A stretch of DNA of 10,601 bases from Thiolapillus brandeum (GTDB lineage Bacteria > Pseudomonadota > Gammaproteobacteria > Chromatiales > Chromatiaceae), in assembly GCA_011051425.1 (NCBI GenBank), contig DRLF01000220.1, positions 1 to 10,601 of the forward strand, given 5' to 3'. Shown here one piece after another: positions 6,020 to 10,601 of this stretch. A model generated the notes under the pieces. It saw only the letters and a list, made by a program, of their open reading frames with translations. It had not been told where the DNA came from and did no database searches. Both the position numbers and the translations under genes were made by a program. The first letter of the stretch is position 1. The number at the start of each line of letters is the position of its first letter.

Positions 6020-6664
6020 TCAGCTTACTCCGTATTTTTCCCGATAATCCCGGATAGCCTGCAGCTGATCAGGGGCATTCCCCTTTTCTTCGAGGAAACT
6101 CACCAGATCCTGCAGTTTCACGATGCCGGCAACGGGAATATTGTAGTCCCTCTCAACTTCCTGAATTGCCGAGAGTTCTCCCTGCCCTTTTTCCTGGCGA
6201 TCCAGGGCGATGACCACGCCTGCTGCGTTCGCTCCCAGCTGTGCGATGATGTCCATGGACTCGCGCACCGAGGTGCCGGCTGAAATCACGTCATCGATGA
6301 TGAGCACCCGGCCTTCCAGGGCATGTCCGACGATCACGCCGCCTTCGCCGTGATCCTTGGCCTCCTTGCGGTTGAAGGCATAAGCCACATCCCTGCCGTG
6401 CTGGTCATAGAGGGCGGCAGCCGTGACGGCAGCCAGAGGGATGCCCTTGTAGGCCGGGCCATAGAGCACATCGAATGCAATGCCAGAGTCCATGATGGTC
6501 TGGGCGTAATACTTGCCGAGACGGGCCAGGGCAGCGCCAGTATTGAACAGGCCTGCATTGAAAAAGTAGGGGCTGAGCCGCCCGGATTTGAGGGTGAACT
6601 CGCCAAAGCGCAATACACCTACGTCCAGGGCGAAGTCGAGAAATTCTTTCTGGTAGTCCTGCAT
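6020..6664 (-). CDS. pyrE: Orotate phosphoribosyltransferase
   Basis: A 214-residue cytoplasmic enzyme that joins orotate and PRPP to give orotidine 5'-phosphate in de novo pyrimidine synthesis. The PRPP-binding signature [13 protein letters not shown] is at residues 120-132. The flexible catalytic loop [11 protein letters not shown] (99-109) supplies K100, K103 and H105. [16 protein letters not shown] near the N-terminus is the family's substrate-binding region. The length equals that of E. coli PyrE (213). The ATG at 6664 has AAGAGA five bases upstream. It is divergent from the exonuclease III gene, an arrangement also found at the Pseudomonas pyrE-crc locus. All key residues are present. 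Confidence 0.97.
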   Translation of the reverse strand: MQDYQKEFLDFALDVGVLRFGEFTLKSGRLSPYFFNAGLFNTGAALARLGKYYAQTIMDSGIAFDVLYGPAYKGIPLAAVTAAALYDQHGRDVAYAFNRKEAKDHGEGGVIVGHALEGRVLIIDDVISAGTSVRESMDIIAQLGANAAGVVIALDRQEKGQGELSAIQEVERDYNIPVAGIVKLQDLVSFLEEKGNAPDQLQAIRDYREKYGVS

Positions 6665-6705
6665 GGCAATCTCTTGTGGGTTGGATGTGATTGGCGCATG
6701 TTATC

Positions 6706-6724
6706 AGGAGTATAATCTGCGGTC
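6706..6724 (+). promoter_or_regulatory. Candidate promoter -10 box very close to the exonuclease III start
   Basis: A consensus TATAAT at 6711-6716 ends only eight bases before the ATG at 6725. If used, transcription would begin at about 6723 and give a nearly leaderless mRNA. The AGGAG at 6706-6710 is 14 bases from the ATG, too far for a normal ribosome binding site. No good -35 box is seen at the right distance. Confidence 0.35.
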
Positions 6725-7498
6725 ATGCGAGTAATCACCGTCAATATCAACGGCATCCGTGCCGCCGCCCGCAAAGGTTTTTTTCACTGGCTGCGCCGCC
6801 AGAAAGCGGACGTCGTCTGTCTGCAGGAACTCAAGGCACAGGCAGACCAGATCACCGACAAGCAGTTCTGGCCACCCAGCTTTCACTGCTTCTATCATCC
6901 TGCCGAGCGTAAGGGTTACAGCGGGGTGGGCATCTACTGCCGCCAGGAGCCGGAGTCCGTGGTGGAGGGCATAGGCTGGGACTGGTTCGACGCAGAAGGC
7001 CGCTGGATAGAAGCAAGATACGAGAATGTAAGCGTCATTTCCCTCTATATGCCTTCCGGTTCCCACAGTGAGGAGCGTCAGGCCATCAAGTTCCGTGTCA
7101 TGGAAAAGCTGCTGCCCTATCTGATCGAACTGCGCAAGAGTGGCCGCGAATACATCATCTGCGGTGACTGGAATATCGCGCACAAGGCCATCGACCTGAA
7201 GAACTGGCGCTCCAACCAGAAGAATTCCGGCTTCCTGCCCGAGGAGCGCGCCTGGATGGACGAGCTGTTCGGTCCCGCAGGTTTCGTGGATGCCTTTCGT
7301 GTGGTCAACCAGGAGCCCGACCAGTACACCTGGTGGTCCAACCGGGGCAGAGCCTGGGAGAAGAACGTGGGCTGGCGCATCGACTACCAGGTGATCACAC
7401 CCGGTTTGCGGGACAAGGTACAGGGCGCTTCCATCTACAAGGCCAAGCGTTTTTCCGATCACGCGCCGCTGATTCTGGATTACGATCTTGCACTCTGA
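6725..7498 (+). CDS. Exodeoxyribonuclease III / AP endonuclease (Crc homologue with intact active site)
   Basis: A 257-residue member of the EEP nuclease family. The catalytic set of E. coli exonuclease III is conserved: N7, E35 (LQELKAQ), Y108, D148 and N150 (CGDWNIAHK), D220 (WRIDYQVITPGL) and D245-H246 (FSDHAPLILDYD). It should act in base-excision repair, cleaving at abasic sites and removing 3' blocks with Mg2+. DIKNWR-like (DLKNWRSNQ), ERAWMDE and DQYTWW segments are shared with Pseudomonas Crc, the catabolite-repression regulator that lost nuclease residues, and Crc genes also lie next to pyrE. Here the residues lost in Crc are present, so nuclease function is the sound call. Its end overlaps the likely TTG start of the next gene. 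Confidence 0.93.
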   Translation: MRVITVNINGIRAAARKGFFHWLRRQKADVVCLQELKAQADQITDKQFWPPSFHCFYHPAERKGYSGVGIYCRQEPESVVEGIGWDWFDAEGRWIEARYENVSVISLYMPSGSHSEERQAIKFRVMEKLLPYLIELRKSGREYIICGDWNIAHKAIDLKNWRSNQKNSGFLPEERAWMDELFGPAGFVDAFRVVNQEPDQYTWWSNRGRAWEKNVGWRIDYQVITPGLRDKVQGASIYKAKRFSDHAPLILDYDLAL

Positions 7499-8873
7499 TT
7501 CCCTGGGCAGGCGTTGGCTGGACAGCCTCGGGATCTACCTTCATCCCAGGGTGCGGGTGATGCTTTTCCTCGGTTTTTCCTCTGGACTGCCTTTGCTGCT
7601 GGTCTTTGGCACTCTCTCGGTGTGGTTGCGTGAAGCGGGAATCAGCCGCTCCACCATCGGTTTCGTCAGTTGGGTGGCGCTTGCCTATGCCTTCAAGTGG
7701 GTTTGGTCGCCGCTCGTGGACAAGCTGCCTTTGCCCTTTCTGACCCGAAAGCTGGGCCGCCGGCGGGCCTGGCTGCTGTTTGCCCAGATAGCGGTCATCG
7801 CAGGGCTGCTGGGCATGGCCTTCAGTAATCCGGGGGAAAACCTGGCGGGGCTGGTGTGGTTTGCCGTGCTGGTGGCGTTTGCCTCTGCCACCCAGGATAT
7901 TGCCATCGATGCCTTCCGTATCGAAAGTGCCGAGAGCAAGCAGCAGGCGGCATTGGCGGCCGCCTACATGGTGGGTTACCGCCTGGCGATGATCCTGGCG
8001 TCTGCCGGCGTACTTTGGATTGCAGCCTGGGTGCAGCCGGCGGACGTGAAATATGATCTTCATGCCTGGTCTGTGGCCTACCTGACCATGGCTGTAGCCA
8101 TGTTGGTCGGGCTGGCAACGACCCTGGTGGTTGCCGAGCCAAGGCCGGTATTGCAGGAGAATGAAGTGGAAGAGGCTGGTGTGCGGCGTATCCACCGGCT
8201 CAGTGGCCTGCCGGACTGGTTGCGGACTGTACTGGACTGGCTGTGGCGGGCGGTGATCAGCCCCTTTGCTGATTTCATACGCCGCTACCGCTGGCAGGCG
8301 GTGCTGCTGCTGGCACTGATCGCCAGCTACCGTATTTCCGATATCGTGCTGGGTGTCATCGCCAATGTGTTTTACATCGACCTTGGCTTCACCAAGACAC
8401 AGATTGCCGATGTCACCAAGATATTCGGCATCATCATGACCCTGCTGGGTGCCGTGTTCGGCGGCGTGCTGGTGACCCGTTTCGGTGTGATGCGTATCCT
8501 GTTTCTGGGGGCGTTGCTGGCGGCCGGCACCAATCTGCTGTTTTCCCTGCTGGCGCAGACCGGGCCGCAGATCGGCATGCTGATGCTGGTGGTGGCGGCG
8601 GACAATCTTTCCGCAGGCCTGGCTACGGCTGCTTTTGTCGCCTACCTTTCCGGACTGACCAATGTTTCCTATTCTGCCACCCAGTACGCCCTGTTCAGCT
8701 CGGTCATGCTGCTGTTTCCCAAATTTATCGGCGGGTTCTCGGGGGTGATGGTAGAGAATCTGGACTATGCGGGATTCTTTATGCTCACCGCCGCCATGGG
8801 GCTGCCGGTGCTGATCCTGGTGGCCCTGGCGTGGCGTTATGTGCCGGTAAACGGAGAGGGCGCCGATGATTGA
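7488..8873 (+). CDS. AmpG-like MFS permease (muropeptide transporter family)
   Basis: A 461-residue, highly hydrophobic protein with about 12 transmembrane helices. AmpG-family landmarks are visible: LFLGFSSGLPLLLVFGTLSVWL (26-47), TIGF...AYAFKWVWSPLVD (57-78), GRRRAWLL (90-97), SATQDIAIDAFRIE (133-146) and YSATQYALFSS (395-405). AmpG carries anhydromuropeptides into the cytoplasm for peptidoglycan recycling and beta-lactamase induction; members with other substrates exist, so muropeptide specificity is inferred. No ATG precedes helix 1. The TTG at 7488, with GGA eight bases upstream and an 11-base overlap with the exonuclease gene, is the best start but uncertain by a few codons. It overlaps the next gene by eight bases. 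Confidence 0.87.
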   Translation: MHSDSLGRRWLDSLGIYLHPRVRVMLFLGFSSGLPLLLVFGTLSVWLREAGISRSTIGFVSWVALAYAFKWVWSPLVDKLPLPFLTRKLGRRRAWLLFAQIAVIAGLLGMAFSNPGENLAGLVWFAVLVAFASATQDIAIDAFRIESAESKQQAALAAAYMVGYRLAMILASAGVLWIAAWVQPADVKYDLHAWSVAYLTMAVAMLVGLATTLVVAEPRPVLQENEVEEAGVRRIHRLSGLPDWLRTVLDWLWRAVISPFADFIRRYRWQAVLLLALIASYRISDIVLGVIANVFYIDLGFTKTQIADVTKIFGIIMTLLGAVFGGVLVTRFGVMRILFLGALLAAGTNLLFSLLAQTGPQIGMLMLVVAADNLSAGLATAAFVAYLSGLTNVSYSATQYALFSSVMLLFPKFIGGFSGVMVENLDYAGFFMLTAAMGLPVLILVALAWRYVPVNGEGADD

Positions 8874-9549
8874 TGTCGGTCTCGCCGGCGCGTTCATCGT
8901 GGGCCTGCTCGGTGGTGTGCATTGCCTGGGCATGTGTGGCGGTATCGTTGGCGCCCTGACCCTGGGGCAGCCCCAGCAGAACGCGGCTACCTCCGGCTTC
9001 TGGCTGTTGCAGCTGGGCTATAACCTGGGGCGGATTCTCAGCTACATGCTCGCCGGCATGATTGCCGGTGGCCTGGGTTTGCTGTTGGCCCAGGCGGGGC
9101 CGCTGCAATACACCCAGCAGATCCTCAGCATCATTGCCGGCCTGTTCATGATCATGATGGGCCTGTATCTCGGCGGCTGGTGGACTGGTCTTGCCCGTGT
9201 GGAGCGCGCCGGTGGCGTGGTGTGGAAACGCATCGAGCCTCTGGGGCGCAGGCTCCTGCCCGTGCGCTCGCCCGGGCAGGCTTTCCTGCTGGGCATGGTC
9301 TGGGGCTGGCTGCCCTGCGGTCTGGTTTACAGTGTGCTCATCTGGGCCCTGTCTGCAGGCGGTATGGTGGAGGGTGCTCTTCTCATGGGCGCTTTCGGTC
9401 TGGGGACGCTGCCCAACCTGCTGCTCATGGGAGCAGCGGCCGGCTGGATGGGCAGCCTGCTGCGCAAGCCGCTCGCCAGAAAGATTGCCGGGGGGCTGGT
9501 GATTCTGTTCGGCATCATGATGCTGCTACAACTGCGGCCGGTGGCTTGA
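8866..9549 (+). CDS. TauE/SafE (DsbD_2/UreH-like) membrane protein
   Basis: A 227-residue polytopic membrane protein with about six helices in two halves. The first half begins with the hallmark GGVHCLGMCGG (16-26: H19, C20, C24) and the second carries WGWLPCGLVYSVL (146-158: C151). These match the DsbD_2-type family often labelled sulfite exporter TauE/SafE, whose members include CcoG/CcoI-associated proteins linked to copper delivery for cbb3 oxidases; that role cannot be assigned here without such neighbours. The ATG at 8866 overlaps the AmpG-like stop (ATGATTGA) and has GGAG at 8853-8856, so it is the last gene of the exonuclease-AmpG unit. It converges with the VOC gene across 14 bases. 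Confidence 0.85.
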   Translation: MIDVGLAGAFIVGLLGGVHCLGMCGGIVGALTLGQPQQNAATSGFWLLQLGYNLGRILSYMLAGMIAGGLGLLLAQAGPLQYTQQILSIIAGLFMIMMGLYLGGWWTGLARVERAGGVVWKRIEPLGRRLLPVRSPGQAFLLGMVWGWLPCGLVYSVLIWALSAGGMVEGALLMGAFGLGTLPNLLLMGAAAGWMGSLLRKPLARKIAGGLVILFGIMMLLQLRPVA

Positions 9550-9563
9550 ATTGTGGAAAGGAA

Positions 9564-10121
9564 TCAAAAGATTTGTTCGTCTTTCGAAGGCAGTTTACGC
9601 ATTGCCTCTTTCCAGGGTGGCTCTTTCCACTCAGGATGCTTTTTCCATATGCCCTTCAATATCTTCAACCATCTGAAACAAGAACGGAACGAGGGTATCA
9701 GTGGTGTATAAGCCAGCTCGAAGTGTATTCCTGTTATTGGATCATTGAAGAATACCGCATAGTAGCCCGGAGTATAGGTTGGGTATTCTGCGGGCGGGTC
9801 CGTTACTTCGATATTATTTTTCTGCAGGAACTCCTGATGAAACACATCTACTTCTTTTCTGCTTTTTGCCCAAAGAGCAATATGGTGTATGCCTGTTTGA
9901 TGTTCAGATGATTTCAGTTTTCCGCCCATGTTTGCAGGCTGGATACCTATATAGCTATGAAAGAGAGGGAACCTCGCCATATAATAAGTTGAGCGATAAT
10001 CAATATCGAGTGTCCAGAAGCTTTTATACCCCAGCCACCCAAACATTTTGTCGAAGAACTTGATTGACTCACTGTATTCGAGTACCGAAAACTCGACATG
10101 ATGAACGCCTTTGAATCTCAT
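9564..10121 (-). CDS. VOC-family (glyoxalase/bleomycin-resistance fold) protein
   Basis: A 185-residue protein with two beta-alpha-beta-beta-beta modules (about 1-62 and 76-137). Candidate metal ligands are H7/H8 (GVHHVEFSV), H79/H80 (GIHHIALW) and E135 (HFELAY), as in metal-dependent VOC enzymes, so lyase, dioxygenase or glyoxalase-type chemistry is possible; the substrate is unknown. The tail (about 145-185) is rich in Trp, Lys and Pro and extends past the VOC fold. Codon use is visibly more AT-rich than in the genes to the left, suggesting acquisition. The ATG at 10121 has AGGA eight bases upstream and overlaps by four bases (ATGA) the stop of a small upstream frame. Confidence 0.85.
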   Translation of the reverse strand: MRFKGVHHVEFSVLEYSESIKFFDKMFGWLGYKSFWTLDIDYRSTYYMARFPLFHSYIGIQPANMGGKLKSSEHQTGIHHIALWAKSRKEVDVFHQEFLQKNNIEVTDPPAEYPTYTPGYYAVFFNDPITGIHFELAYTPLIPSFRSCFRWLKILKGIWKKHPEWKEPPWKEAMRKLPSKDEQIF

Positions 10122-10309
10122 GCTTCCATTCCTGCTTGTCCGCTATCAGTTGTCAGCGAATGCAGAGCTGATATTGTGCAATAAAAATCATGTTGGAACG
10201 CAATAACTGCATGGTTTCTTATGAGTGATTTGCGTCTGAGTGAAATTTCCTCCATGCCGTCGCTAATGCTTTCTCCATCAATGCTTATTTTCCTTTCGCT
10301 ATTCTTCAT
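10118..10309 (-). CDS. Small hypothetical protein, 63 residues
   Basis: An ATG-started frame whose TGA overlaps the ATG of the VOC gene (ATGA), consistent with translational coupling. The product is polar, with an acidic/basic N-terminal half (MKNSERKISIDGESISDGMEE) and no membrane helix or known motif. The ribosome binding site is weak. It may be a genuine small leader or accessory gene, the tail of a broken gene, or chance. Confidence 0.35.
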   Translation of the reverse strand: MKNSERKISIDGESISDGMEEISLRRKSLIRNHAVIAFQHDFYCTISALHSLTTDSGQAGMEA

Positions 10310-10538
10310 GTGTCATGTCTTCACAGCTTCTTTGAGGTCTTTGTAAAGAGCAACCAAACTTGGTTTGTTATGCGGGTTGCCGCGAAATACACACCCGAAT
10401 TCTGATCTGTTGCCAATCACTTGTAATACCGTATCATCTTCGTTGAGAGGCTAAAGTATGCACAACTTATTTGTCTATAATTGAGTCTGCTCTTTTAGGG
10501 GAAGTTCAATACGCCTGAGCAAGCGCCTTCGTGCGCGT
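10122..10538. other. AT-rich stretch between the HNH and VOC genes
   Basis: This 417-base stretch contains the two small open frames described at 10118-10309 and 10313-10450, and about 90 bases (10451-10538) with no frame of note. A TATAAT at 10476-10481 on the plus strand has no matching -35 box. I see no clear terminator after the HNH gene and no attachment site. Confidence 0.5.
10313..10450 (-). pseudogene. Possible small gene or gene remnant upstream of the VOC gene
   Basis: A frame open for 45 codons from after a TAG (10453-10451) to TGA (10315-10313), four bases... three bases before the next small frame's ATG. The C-terminal part (CVFRGNPHNKPSLVALYKDL then KEAVKT) reads like a natural protein end. 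There is no ATG; a GTG at 10420 would give 35 residues. It could be the intact end of a protein broken by a frameshift further up. No family is recognised. Confidence 0.3.
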
Positions 10539-10601
10539 TCACTGTATCTTGTCTCTTTTGGCTAGATTATGGCGCGCGCAGAGTAACTGAATATTCTCGG
10601 C
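10539..10601 (-). CDS. HNH endonuclease, C-terminal end (partial, runs off window)
   Basis: The last 20 residues of a minus-strand gene entering from the right edge: AENIQLLCARHNLAKRDKIQ, ending in TGA at 10541-10539. The NIQLLC-x2-H-N-x3-K pattern is the second half of a typical HNH nuclease motif (N-L-Q-x-L-C-x2-C/H-N-x2-K), including the second conserved Asn and the His/Lys that follow. The first HNH histidines would lie outside the window. By family it would cut DNA; whether it is a restriction enzyme, homing nuclease, phage gene or toxin domain cannot be told. Confidence 0.7.
   Translation of the reverse strand, partial: AENIQLLCARHNLAKRDKIQ

Noticed and set aside
7395..8933. Long open frame of 512 codons on the minus strand opposite the AmpG-like gene
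   Set aside because: Its translation is rich in His, Gln, Arg and Pro with no domain, as expected from the antisense of a GC-rich membrane-protein gene.
9180..9911. Plus-strand open frame crossing the TauE/SafE and VOC genes
   Set aside because: It spans two genes in wrong frames and its translation changes character at the junction, marking it as a shadow.
10122..10538. Integron attC site around the AT-rich cassette-like genes
   Set aside because: No matched pair of GTTRRRY and RYYYAAC core sites was found at plausible spacing by eye.

Overview
The window looks like a chromosomal segment of a gammaproteobacterium. It carries GC-rich housekeeping genes: GreB, HtpX, RsfS, PyrE, an exonuclease III next to PyrE as at the Pseudomonas crc locus, and an AmpG-type transporter. 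No rRNA, tRNA, CRISPR array, insertion sequence or plasmid gene is visible. The exact genus cannot be told from the sequence.

Layout, left to right. Bases 1-99 are an unassigned edge. A minus-strand 2Fe-2S/FAD oxidoreductase (100-1101) is divergent from a YeeZ-like SDR epimerase (1162-2052). RsfS follows on the plus strand and converges with the membrane protease HtpX on the minus strand; their junction holds a terminator, a short palindromic repeat and a degenerate duplication of the htpX tail. Divergent from htpX is a tight two-gene unit: a TTG-started double-CDGSH iron-sulfur protein overlapping a small AF1514-like protein. It converges almost stop-to-stop with greB, which directly abuts an upstream CoA-binding-fold gene. 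A four-helix CopD-like membrane protein lies divergent from that pair.

The gap 5626-6019 holds a second, inverted copy of the palindromic repeat, a degenerate tandem repeat of about 26 bases, a strong minus-strand terminator and an AT-rich stretch with a 51-codon open frame. Then come pyrE (minus) and, divergently, a plus-strand chain of overlapping genes: exonuclease III, an AmpG-like MFS permease and a TauE/SafE (DsbD_2-type) membrane protein.

The right end (9564-10601) is different: visibly AT-rich and all on the minus strand. It has the C-terminus of an HNH endonuclease entering from the window edge, two small unrecognised open frames and a VOC (glyoxalase-fold) protein. This looks like the edge of an acquired accessory block. 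It is the least explained part of the window, but no complete new system can be demonstrated from what is visible.
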